Assembly: GCA_029204045.2 (NCBI GenBank)
Contig: JAQNDB010000522.1
Span: forward strand, 1 to 64,000
DNA length: 64,000 nucleotides
Source: Tillandsia leiboldiana
Lineage: Eukaryota > Streptophyta > Magnoliopsida > Poales > Bromeliaceae
Direction: 5' to 3'
A program made the position numbers and the translations under genes. How positions within the stretch are numbered: the first letter of the stretch is position 1; each line of letters opens with the position of its first letter. Under the pieces are notes generated by a model. The model was not told where the DNA came from and made no database searches. It saw only the letters and a list, made by a program, of their open reading frames with translations. Positions 24,707 to 35,600 of this stretch are shown here, in pieces.

Positions 24707-24970
24707 CACTACAACAAAACTGGCTTTTAGCGGCGATTATTTTTTACTTTTCCGGCGATTATAATTGCCGCTAAATACTTTTACGGTAATTATAATAATT
24801 GCGGTCGCTAAAAGTTATTGCGGCATTTGTTTCGGCGGTTGGTAAAAGCCTAAACAAATGCCGCTAAATACTATATAATAGCAACTATTATAAATGCCAC
24901 TATAATTATCTATAATTGCCACTAAAAACATATTAAATGACTAGTAAATAAGATCTACAGCGGCAATTGT
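24707..24970. mobile_element. CACTA-type transposon terminus
   Basis: It begins CACTACAACAAAACTGGC and is followed by many short inverted/direct subterminal repeats of the type AGCGGCAATT / AATTGCCGCTAAA (to about 24,970). This is the usual layout of plant En/Spm (CACTA) ends. A distant CACTACACCAAA-like inverted word ends at 25,836, but the flanking trinucleotides (CGA and GTC) do not match, so the right end is not established. Confidence 0.6.
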
Positions 24971-25183
24971 AACGAGCCAACAACATATGATTATTAGTTA
25001 ATAACATCACATCAGATTGGTGAATATAAATGTTAATACAAATGTTACTAAAATCATGATCAGCAAAAAAAAAACACTTGAAAGAAACAACCCCGCCAAA
25101 GGTACCTTTTGATACAAATTCCAACACACTAATGTCCTTTTTCTTTCGGCAGCAATGATAATTGCAATGCCTTGAGATACAAA

Positions 25184-25275
25184 TACAACCCACACGTTTG
25201 AAGGGCAAGTTTAGTTACAAAATATTTCGAGATACAACCCACACGTTTGAAGGGCAAGTTTAGTTACAAAATATA
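25184..25275. repeat. 49-bp period tandem duplication
   Basis: Two copies of 'tacaacccacacgtttgaag' plus its continuation through 'gttacaaaatat', offset by 49 bp. It is a short local duplication. Confidence 0.85.
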
Positions 25276-25439
25276 TCTCGAAATTCTATGGACTGCTGGA
25301 AAAACCAGGTAAAGATATGATATTAACCATAGCTTAATCGGAAGTCTAAAGTCCGCATCTGAGTCTGACGCCGAGGGATGCCGATCTCACAAGCATTTAC
25401 CCTCGCTGCAAACCACATGAAATGCCTTGGGTCTAAGGT

Positions 25440-25572
25440 AGCGTCGCCGATGCGGGGGAGCCACTTGGAGTCACGGGGCGTGTGGGCGTCGACGAGAAGG
25501 CGCGGCTGCTTGCAGCGGTTGCAGAGGGACCGGAAGGCGTAGTTACGGTTCCCGCACCCCACGCAGAGGGAC
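25440..25572 (-). pseudogene. RanBP2-type zinc-finger protein fragment
   Basis: The minus-strand frame reads LCVGCGNRNYAFRSLCNRCK, then QPRLLVD and SKWLPRIGD. This matches a plant RanBP2-type zinc finger (C-x2-C-x10-C-x2-C), an RNA- or ubiquitin-binding module usually present in two or three copies. An in-frame TAG lies just upstream and no ATG start is available. After IGD the expected second finger (WxCxxCxNxNxxxR...) is replaced by unrelated residues. It is one exon fragment only. The neighbouring CGT/CGG triplet repeats (about 25,598-25,625) give long antisense ORFs of no meaning. Confidence 0.75.
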
Positions 25573-25815
25573 CGGAGCGCGGAACACTAACCCTAGATCG
25601 TCGTTGTCGTCGTCGTCGTCGTCGTCGGAGGTGGGCGGATCGAGCTCGGAGAGGGGGAGGAGGGAGATAAGGTGGAGAAACCTGGGAGAGCTCCGAATAA
25701 GGTGTCCGCGGAGCGGAGGAGGAGAGCTCCGATCGGAAGAGTTTCCACGTCCTTTTCAATATATAATTATTAATTAATTCTATATTAAAATATAAGTTTA
25801 CTATAATTAATTAAA

Positions 25816-25890
25816 TTGGCCCTTTGGTGTAGTGGTCAAGACGTTGGACTCGGAATTTTTTATCACCTGCGTCTATCGATTTTAAGAATA
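25816..25890 (+). other. tRNA-Gln-like head, possible SINE or tRNA relic
   Basis: 'GGTGTAGTGGTCAAGACG' followed by 'TTGGACTCGGAAT' closely resembles the D-arm/box A and anticodon arm of plant tRNA-Gln. The 3' half has only a weak box-B-like 'TCTATCGATT', and acceptor pairing fails. It is either a decayed tRNA or the 5' head of a tRNA-derived SINE. The same bases include GTGTAGTG, so a CACTA terminus is an alternative reading. Confidence 0.35.
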
Positions 25891-25899
25891 AAATTATTA

Positions 25900-26685
25900 A
25901 ATGCACAATACTTAATATAAAGAATGAAATAATTTGAAACTTTAAGAAGCAGGTTGAAAGAAAATTCTTAAACAAGAACAATATACTCCGCAGTAACAAA
26001 AGCACAAAATTAATTGCTTTTACAAAAAAGACGTAGACTTTCGAATGATGTGTGACTATGAGCATATATGTTCCAATTTTTTTTTTAAAAAAGGCATATT
26101 ACCATATATAATTCTACTGCTTTTAAAAATTATGTTCTATTTATTTAAACACTTGTGTGAATTTAGTAATTAGACAATTAAGTCATTTCGCATCAGATGG
26201 CTATACAACTTTATATTTTATATGGATGTTCTTATGTTATTCTTTTGTTTTTAGCTCAAACTGTAGTTAAATTTTAAGAATTTTAAAGAAAGAAATTGTA
26301 AAAGCGTAAACGAAAAAAACACTATTATTTAAATTTTTGAAGATTTTGAGATTTTAAGATGTTAATATATTGTATTAAGATTTTAATATTTTTAATGATA
26401 AATGTATATTTGAACTTATAAATCAAACTTAAAATTTAAATTTAATTCTTAATCTCTTATTCGAATTTAAACAATTGCTGATTTGATAGGCATAATTTAA
26501 AATTATTTTAATTTTCAAACGCTACTTTTTTTTACTGTAATTTGCTTAGAATATTTTTTATTTTATTTAAGAATTCATGTGCATCAAAAAGGCCCACATT
26601 GCTGGTGCCAAAGCAGGCTTAAGCCCAGCCCGTCCTTGCGCTGCCTAGCTAAAGCACACATATTCAAGGCCTGGAGGGGAATGGG
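25900..26685. other. AT-rich spacer, nothing recognised
   Basis: Low-complexity AT-rich DNA. No exon-like ORF, RNA gene or element boundary is visible up to the abrupt GC shift near 26,685. Confidence 0.4.
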
Positions 26686-26689
26686 CCAG

Positions 26690-27840
26690 CGCGGCCCGGC
26701 CCGGCAAGGCCCGGCAGGCCCGGCCCGCGAGGCCTTGCTCCGGCCCGCGAGGCCCGGCCCGGCCCGGCCCGGCCCGCGCGGCCTGGCCCGGAACACGAGG
26801 CCCGGCCCGGCCCGCGCGGCCCGGCCCGGCCCGCGCGGCCCGGCCCGGCCCGCGCGGCCCGGCCCGGCCCGGCGCGGTCTACGAGGCCCGGACCGGCCCG
26901 GAACGGCCTAGCCGAGAACGGCCCGCGAGGCCCGGCCGGCCCGCGAGGCCCGGCCGGCCCGCCCGGCCCGGCCGGCCCGCCCGGCCCGGCCGGCCCGGCC
27001 GGCCCGGCCCGCGAGGCCCGGCCGGCCCGGCCGGCCCGGCCCGCCCGGCCCGCACGGCCCGGCCCGGCCCGGCGTGACTCAAGCGTGGCTGCCGCGTGGC
27101 ACCCGCGTGGCCGCCGCGTCGCGGTCGCGTGGCGGCCGCGTGGCGGCCGCCTGGCGCCTGCGTGGCGCCCGCGTGGCGCACGCGTGGCGCCCGCGTGGCT
27201 CCCGCGTGGCCGCCGCGTGGCGCACGCGTGGCGCCCGCGTGGCCGCCGCGTGGCGCCCGCGTGGCCGCCGCGTGGCGCCCGCGTGGCCGCCGCGTGGCGC
27301 CCGCGTGGCCGCCGCGTGGCGCCCGCGTGGCCGCCGCGTGGCGCCCGCGTGGCGCCCGCGTGGCGCCCGCGTGGCCTCCGCGGGGCGCCCGCGTGGCGCC
27401 CGCGTGGCCGCCGCGTGGCGCCCGCGTGGCGCCCGCGTGGCCGCCGCGTGGCGCCCGCGTGGCGGCCGCGTGGCGCCCGTTTTGCCGCGTGGCGCCGGGC
27501 CAGCTCGTACCGGGCCGATCCAAGCCGGGCCGGGCCGCGACAGGCCGGGCCGCGACTGGGCGGGCCGGGCCGGGACGGGCCGGGCCGCGACTGGGCGGGA
27601 CGGGCCGGGCCGCGTCGAGCAGCTATGGGCCGGGCCGGGCTGCGATGGGCTGGGCCGGGCTGAGACGTTCCGGGCCGGGCCTCGACGGGCCGGACCGGGC
27701 CGTGCCGGGCCGCGACGGGCCGGGCCCGCCGCACAAACTGCGCCAGGCCAGGCCGGGCTGCACATACAGCGGAGAAATGTGCTGGGCCGGGCAGCACAGA
27801 CTGCTCCGGGCCGCCCCGACCGGGTCTGGCCGGGCCGGTA
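26690..27840. repeat. 1.15-kb extreme GC-rich minisatellite
   Basis: There are three sub-blocks. About 26,690-27,070 is built from GGCCC/GGCCCGCGC words. 27,080-27,490 is an array of an 11-bp unit, GCGTGGCCGCC alternating with GCGTGGCGCCC (22-bp dimer), with occasional variants. 27,500-27,840 is built from GGGCCGGGC/CGCGACGGGCC words. Stop codons are almost absent in most frames on both strands, which yields long spurious ORFs of Arg/Pro/Ala/Gly repeats. The flanks are strongly AT-rich on both sides. Shorter GGGCCGGGC tracts introduce related AT-rich repeats at about 30,080-30,140, 42,595-42,630 and 42,890-42,930, so this appears to be an expanded version of a normal component of that family. 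Confidence 0.9.
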
Positions 27841-27854
27841 TTTTAATTTTTTTA

Positions 27855-28603
27855 CTTCAATAAGAGTTTAGAAAAATTATAAATATTTAAAAAATTATTT
27901 GGATATAACTTTAAAAAATTAAATTACAAATTTATTTGAGTAAAAATGAAAAAAAAAATTAAAAAATTTTAAATAAATTAAATTATAGTGCATTTGTGAT
28001 TCATCTCATATTTAATTAAATTAAATTTAAATAATTATTGACAGTAAGAGTCTATTTATTAATTGTTTTTAATCTAACTTTAATGTCTCTAAATAAATTT
28101 TATATATTTATAATTTAGTTTCATATGTATATGTGTTTCATAACATACAATTTTTTTTCAAATCATATTCAAAATTTAACAATTTAAATTACTTCAAAAT
28201 TTTAATTTAATTAATTTTTTTTGAGATAAATATAACATCCTATCCGCTTCATTTATTTTTAAAATAAAAATAGTTTGAAATGTGCTTCGAAATCAAATCT
28301 CAACCACAAACTCTTTACCACTTACGTTAGTGACAATTAATTAAATTAATTAAGTTAAAAAATTTAGATTTATATTTATGAACAAAACTCAAATTTTAAT
28401 TATGGTTAAAATAATTAAAATTTAGAACTTTTAATTATTTATACAAAAAATCTTAAATTTAAAATTTAAAAAAGTATTCGAATATGAGTTTATAAAAAAT
28501 ATAAACCTTTAAACAATTATTTGGACATAACTTTACGAAATTAAAATAAAAATATGTTTGAAAAAATTAAAAACTATAAGCACGTACTTTTAAAAGTATA
28601 AAA

Positions 28604-28665
<62 letters not shown>

Positions 28666-29525
28666 TTATAGTGCACGCCCCATTTGTAAATTAAATTAAA
28701 TTAAAATTTAAAATTTAAATTTAGGTTTTAAATTTAAAATTTTAAATAATCTTGTATGCCATAAATCAATTTTTTAATTAATTAATTTACAAATTTGATT
28801 TGTTTCTAAATATATTTTAAATTGGTTTCATGACATTCAAATTTTTATAGTAATGCAGATTCCAAAATTTAAATTAAAAATTATAAAATATCTTTTAAGC
28901 AATGTCAAAAGAATGCCGAGAGATACAAGATCTTTTTCAAGATTGGTGGACGTAGTGTATTTCAACGATGTGCTATTAAGCAACGATATCCGGGCCAGTC
29001 CTAGGCCAGACTAGCCAAGTTGGGCCGGTCCGAGCGCAGACGAGATTGTATGTACAAAGCCCGTAAGGCCTAGCCCAGCACAAAAAAACAAGGCCGAGCC
29101 TGCAAAGGCCTGGCCCAGCTAAGCCAGGCCGAACTTAGCCTATCCAAGATATTCGGGCCGGGCCGACGCACAACTAGCCGAGCCGAGTCGTTTCGGGTGA
29201 AGGAGTTGTTATCGGATCCGATAATTTGGGCTGTTTTTGGATTATTGGGTTATCGGGTAAAATTGGGACCAGATACGTAAAACTTTCGGAAGATGTTGAC
29301 TAGATACGCCGAAGTTTCGAAAGGTGTTAACATAATATATAGGATAGTAATTTGTGGAGAAAACAAAAAAAAAGAGCATAATACACACATTCCATGAATA
29401 AATATACAATGAAGTTTAAGAATGGTCATATGAAAAAAAAATTTATGTGAATAATTAATGATTTAGCAAATTAACATAATAATTTTGTCCGTGAATAACA
29501 AAATTATTCTCATCAATAATATTTG
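27855..29525 (+). repeat. 1.7-kb AT-rich repeat, copy 1
   Basis: It aligns almost colinearly with 30,310-32,000: 'aagagtttagaaa(a/g)attataaat', the (CT)n(AT)n microsatellite, 'atgccgagagataca', 'aacgatatccgggccagtcc', 'gaaggagttgttatcggatc'. It has no ORF of note. Its GGGCC-rich words (28,990-29,200) echo the GC minisatellite. It is probably a non-autonomous transposon of unknown class. Confidence 0.8.
28607..28662. repeat. (CT)n(AT)n compound microsatellite, copy 1
   Basis: A CT run passes directly into an AT run. The homologous site in the second copy (31,045-31,118) has the same order but a longer AT part, so it expanded independently after duplication. Confidence 0.95.
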
Positions 29526-29559
29526 GGGGTACATCTTATGTTAGGTACATTTGAGCGAA

Positions 29560-30310
29560 AATTTATTATCTAATTTAGAAAATTTTGTTAGTTTCAAATA
29601 TGTGGAAAGAGTACCGGTCCTTAATGGGCCTAATATGGTGCTCTCACGCATCGCGCCGCGCCAGACCTAAATGTTAAATATATTATTTTAAATATATTAT
29701 TTGAAACTTAAATTTAATTTTAAATATATTATTTGAATTTAAACAATTGATTATTTGATAGGTCTATTTTTAAACCATTCAATCTTTCAAACATAATTTA
29801 TTTATAATTATTTATTTTTTATTATAATTTATTTGAAATAATTTTTCTATTCTATTTAGAATTTTAAATGCCTCAAAATTTTAATTGAAATTCATATATA
29901 TTTATATATAAATATAAAAGATTCATTACCCTTCCACTCATGACTGACGGTAACCTTGGAATTTTTATTCCAACAACCCATTTCGTGTGAATTTGGGGAC
30001 GTTGTATAAGGAGTTAAGTGCAATGCGGGTGATCAGACCCAAACAATAGCTACAGTGAACATCGCTTCGCGGGCTAACAGGACTGAGCTCGGCCCGGCCT
30101 GCATAAAAGCTTGGGCCAGGCCGGGCCGGGTCGCTTCTTGCCTTATATTTTTTTTGGAATTTAAAAAATTTCTTATCTTTAAAAATCTTTAAAAATCATT
30201 GAAAAAATGTATAAATATTTGTTTGACAATTAAAAAGATATTATGGTTAAAAATAATAAAAGTTTAAAACTTTTAATTATTTATACAAAAAATTTAAATT
30301 TAAGATTAAA
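29560..30310. repeat. Linker repeat with a short GGGCCGGGC tract
   Basis: About 29,740-29,895 matches 43,098-43,262 closely. About 29,920-30,060 resembles 42,400-42,560 more loosely ('gatcagacccaaa', 'aagtgca(a/c)tgcg'). About 30,080-30,140 is a short GC tract feeding into copy 2 of the 1.7-kb repeat. No gene. Confidence 0.55.
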
Positions 30311-31041
30311 AAATAGTACTTGAATAAGAGTTTAGAAAGATTATAAATATTTAAAAAATTATTCGGATATAACTTTAAAAAATTAAATTACAAATTTATT
30401 TGAGTAAAATAAAAAAAAAATTAAAAAATTTTAAATAAATTAAATTATAGTGCATTTGTGATTCATGTCATATTTAATTAAATTAAATTTAAATAATTAT
30501 TGATAGTAAGAGTCTATTTATTAATTATTTTTAATCTAACTTTAATGTCTCTAAATAAATTTTATATATTTATAATTTAGTTTCATATGTATATGTGTTT
30601 CATAACATACAAATTTTTTCAAATCATATTCAAAATTTAACAATTTAAATTACTTCAAAATTTTAAATTAATTAATTTCTTTTGAGATAAATGTAACATC
30701 CTATCCGCTTCATTTATTTTTGAAATAAAAATAGCTTGAAATGTGCTTCGAAATTAAATCTCAACCACAAACTCTTTACCACTTACGTTAGTGACAATTA
30801 ATTAAATTAATTAAGTTAAAACATTTAGATTTATATTTATGAACAAACCTTAAATTTTAATTACGGTTAAAATAATTAAAATTTAGAACTTTTAATTATT
30901 TATACAAAAAATCTTAAATTTAAAATTTAAAAAAGTATTCGAATATGTTAAACAATTATTTGGACATAACTTTACAAAATTAAAATAAAAATATATTTGA
31001 AAAAAATAAAAAACTATAAGCACGTACTTTTAAAAGTATAA

Positions 31042-31121
<80 letters not shown>

Positions 31122-32000
31122 TTATAGTGCAAGTACAATGCACGCACCATTTGTAAATTAAATTAAATTAAAATTTAAATAAAATTTAAATTTAGGTTTT
31201 AAATTTAAAATTTTAAATAATTTTGCATGCCATAAATCTATTTTTTAATTAATTTATTTACAAATTTGACTTGTTTCTAAATATATTTTAAATTGGTTTC
31301 ATGACATTCAAATTTTTATAGTAATGTAGATTCCAAAATTTAAATTAAAAATTATAAAATATCTCTTAAGCAATGTCAAAAGAATGCCGAGAGATACAGA
31401 ATCTTTTTTAAGATTGCAGGACGTAGTGTATTTCAACGATGTGCTATTAAGTAACGATATCCGGGCCAGTCCTAGGCCAGACTAGCTAGGTTGGGCCGAT
31501 CCGAGCGCAGACGAGATTGTATGTACAAAGCCCGTAAAGCCTAGCCCAGCCCAAAAAAGCAAGGCCGAGCCGGCAAAGGCCTGGCCCAGCTAAGCCAGGC
31601 CGAACTTAGCCTATCCAAGATATTCGGGCTGGGCCGACGCACAACTAGCCGAGCCGAGCCGTTTCGGGTGAAGGAGTTGTTATCGGATCCGATAATTTGG
31701 GTTGTTTTTGGATTATTGGGTTATCGGGTAAAATTGGGACTAGATACGTAAAAATTTCGGAAAGTGTTGACTAGATACGCCGAAGTTTCGGAAGGTGTTA
31801 ACATAATATATATATAGGATAGTAATTTGTGGAGAAAATAAAAAGAAAGAGCATAATACACACATTCCATGAATAAATATACAATGAAATTTAAGAATGG
31901 TCATATGAAAAAAAAAATTATGTGAATAATTAATGATTTAGCAAATTAACATAATAATTTTGTCCGTGAATAACAAAATTATTCTCATCAATAATATGTA
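30310..32000 (+). repeat. 1.7-kb AT-rich repeat, copy 2
   Basis: Direct copy of 27,855-29,525 with scattered substitutions and small indels. Its 'atgccgagagatacag..atttcaacgat' segment (about 31,372-31,440) also recurs alone at 61,467-61,535. Confidence 0.8.
31045..31118. repeat. (CT)n(AT)n compound microsatellite, copy 2
   Basis: Longer allele of the microsatellite at 28,607-28,662, at the same position within the repeat. Confidence 0.95.
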
Positions 32001-32668
32001 TTTAAATTTTTTAATTAAAATAAAATTCAAATTTTGATACATTTATTTTTAAAATGCATACTTAATATGTATTTTATAAAATATATGAAATAAATGTATC
32101 TTAGTTTATTTATATCTATTTTAAAAATATACTACTCATATCTTAATTTATTTATATAATTTAAAATATAATTTATAATGTTTAAATTAAAACTTGAGTT
32201 TAAATTTTATTGTATTTAAATTAAAACACATACTTACAATTTTGATTCATCCGAATTCGATGAAAATAACAGAATATATTTTTTACGCCCCATTTGTAAA
32301 TTTAATTAAATTAGAATTTAAAATTTAAATTTAAATAAAATTTTAATTTGGATTTTAAATTTAAAACTTTAAATGATTTTTGATGCCATAAATCTATTTT
32401 TTAATTTATTTCTTTACAAATTTGATTTGTTTCTAAATATATTTTAAATGGGTTCCATGACATACAAATTTTTATAGTAATGTAGATTCCAAAATTTAAA
32501 TTAAAAATTGAATTTATATTTATATTTTTGAATTAAATTTAGAACTAAAATTTAATTTTAAATTTATTATTTGAATTTAAAAATTGCTTATTTTATATGT
32601 TTAAACCATTATATTTTTATTTAATTATAGTTATTTATTTATTTAAAGTTGTATCTATCTCAAAAAAA
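32000..32668. other. AT-rich flank of the LARD element
   Basis: AT-rich sequence with partial similarity to the 28,680-28,880 and 31,140-31,370 segments ('aatttaaatttagg', 'gtagattccaaaatttaaat'). It is a third, eroded partial copy of the 1.7-kb repeat and the insertion site of the LARD. No gene. Confidence 0.5.
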
Positions 32669-32673
32669 ATATA

Positions 32674-35600
32674 TGTCACGCCCCGAGTTTAAAAATCAGG
32701 TCTGAAATTTTTTTTTTTTTTTGAATACATCAGAGTTTGCAAAACGGGCGTAACAGACCGCCACACATATAGGAAATCCCCTATCCACAGGGATAGGGTC
32801 TCTCCTATACATGCACGGCTAGGCAAATCCAATCATCAATCAGAGATCAATCAACATCTAAACTAAACAATGACTAGTCAACAGGAATAATCCAAATAAT
32901 CGAGAAGCTGAAATAACATAAATCAGAGTCAACCACAATCATCAGGGGGACAGCTCTATCGTGACAGCCTCACTGGATCGTCCCGACACCCCTCTACTCG
33001 AACGACCTGAAAAACAGTCACCCGAGGGTGTGAGACACACCGGAGTGTATCCCAGTGGGCACGACGAGCCGAGAAATAGCTAATCGTACCTACTGGGTAC
33101 AATAATCTGCGGATAGTAAAGATCATAGGGTAAAGCTGAACAATAAAGCAGATCTACTGATAATCAACAGAATCCACAGATAAGCTAACTAGGCAGGTAA
33201 TCAATCATAAGGAACTGCAGATAAGTAATACTGAAAATCGAAATATCGGCTATGCATCAACAAAGAATAACAAGTACTAACCGGTGCCACTGTTGGTCAC
33301 GGGGACCTCAGGCGAAGATATCTATGCAGAGCCAATCATAATCATCCTGGATTCCACCTAGCAGAACTGAACCGCAAACCCCGTACCATTGATATAGCCA
33401 AGAGGATCCTCGTACCAAGCCGGTACAGCCGAGAGTTTTCCTCATATCGGTACAACCAAGGGGCTCCCCGTACCCAGTGATACAACAAGAGGGGCAAGCT
33501 CACGGGTCAAGCAGACCCTTTACCGGTAAAGAACGCAATGTGGGGGATCAATCCCACAGCGTACGCGAACGAACAGCAGGTGCACAATCATCACAATGCG
33601 AATGCTAAATCTCACGGTCCACAGACCGGGTAATCGGCAATATGCCGGAAATCCCCACAGGGATGCAGATGTCTATGTATATCAGTCATATATCATACAG
33701 TCTAGAATACAAGAAATGTGTATCTATCAATCATGCATATCGGAATATCGAATAGTATCCAACAATCAGGATCAATCAATCATGCATATCGGGATATCAA
33801 CAATAAATCGGCTGACAGGAATCAACAAGTGCCATCAAATCATGTAGATCTATATACTGAAAGAGCTGATGAACAGACATGTATATGGTATGTCTCATGA
33901 AGATCAAGGTCTATCAGAAATATAAAAACTGATAAACAGGTACGTAAGATGTGTCTCACGTAGATCAAGATCTATCAGGACTAATCATAGGGCATGTCAA
34001 TACAATCGTCAAGGCTAATCTAGATAAAATCAGCAGGTATATATGATGAGTCTAATCAAGTCAGTGTCAATCGGTGAAATCATGATATGTCAAGATAGGT
34101 CATATATATAATCAGCAGGGCAATCAAAAACAGGTGTCCGACTGGACTAAAGCAACCAGAGGGCCGAATAGATCAAGCCCGGACCGAAGCTAACCCACCT
34201 GAATGTAGGCCGATCCAACGACTCCAACAGAAGGCTCATGGGCCGGAGTCAGACTGCAAGGACCTGAATCACGAATGCTAATCAGGGACGGATAACAACA
34301 TCTATAAACTGTTCCTTTACATCGAAGTACGCGGAACTCGCGCCGAAAGCCGTTAAACCGGCGATTTTGCCGATTTACGATTCGATATCCGTTTTCCGCT
34401 CAACGAAAGTCTATGGTCCTCTAACGAAAAGCTTAGAGGGTGCGTACACACTGTCCAAAGACAGCCAGCATGTTACATTTGCAACTTAATCCATTATTTA
34501 CCTTTAAATCGCATAATTACACCAATTTGAACACTGTTTTGACCCGTTCTTCCAAACCAGAAATCCAAAGACAGCGCCGCAAGTTTCAGCGTGTCCGTTA
34601 CGACAAGACGAAGCTCGTGCTCACCATTTGGGAGCAGCACGAGATCCGAGGAAAACTTCGGGCCATGATTTTCCTCTCTACCATAGCCAAATAGCATTTT
34701 TGTTTCTCCGGCTCATCAAAACCAAAATCTAACACGAGCATCGCGTCCAGTGACCCCAAATTAGTCAAGAGCACACTGTCGCGGCTTCGCAAACAGACCC
34801 ATACCCTACTACGGGCAACTATTCTCTTAACACTTAGTTTTTAATACAACTTTAAATCCATTCATCAAAAATCGAAAAGTTATATATCAAAGTGCCTCTG
34901 GACAGTGCCAGGACACTGGGGCTCACCTTATTTTTAGTCCAAAACTGATGGATCAACCAGATCCAAGTCCCTTGCTCTCTAACACTTTGATAATGCACCA
35001 CACACACATCCACTCAGACCCAATTTGATCTGAAGTGAGCACTGAGCTCAGGGAATGATTTAAAACAACTTTCATATTTAGATCGAAGTCTAATTACCAA
35101 CTTTTCTTCTTTGAAACATTTCATCGAACACCTTGTGGGCGCAAAAATCAACAAGCAACCAAGCTTTTTGCCCGGCTTGTTCACTGCACAGGGGCAACCT
35201 GGGGACTTCCAACTTGTATGTAAAGCAAGCATACAAGGTTTAAAGCTTACCTGGGTAACTTTCCGGCGGCGCGGAGCGGCGACGATCGCCGACGACGAAG
35301 CTTGGTGAGCTCGGACAATAACATGGTGCAACCACAAAGAGTAAAAACCCGACGTCAAAAACTTCATGCAACTGCATGAATGACTTATAAACGATAAAAG
35401 GAACCTACCTGGGTCGCTTTCCCATCGCGCGAAGTCCCGGCGACCGCCGGCGGCGGAGCTCGGCCAAGCTCGAGAGAGCTCTAATGGCGGATTTTGATCC
35501 GGTGCACGAGAGGTCCTCCAACTTGGACCATAATGCTTCTCTTGGTGCTACGGTGCTTGCCGAGGTGGTGGCCGGCGGCACGGGTGAGCTGCGGCGCCGG

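Noticed and set aside
24707..25836. A complete 1.1-kb CACTA element carrying the RanBP2 fragment
   Set aside because: The right end only loosely matches the left (11 of 12 bases of a common word), the 3-bp flanks differ, and the same bases fit a tRNA-like head better.
26579..27871. Long overlapping ORFs (up to 377 codons) on both strands rich in Arg, Pro, Ala and Gly
   Set aside because: They are translations of a GC-rich minisatellite with an 11-bp unit. They are open in several frames at once and have no domain, start context or splice signals.
30060..30100. 'gcttcgcgggctaac' as a Helitron 3' hairpin
   Set aside because: No stable inverted stem and no CTRR followed by T at the right spacing.
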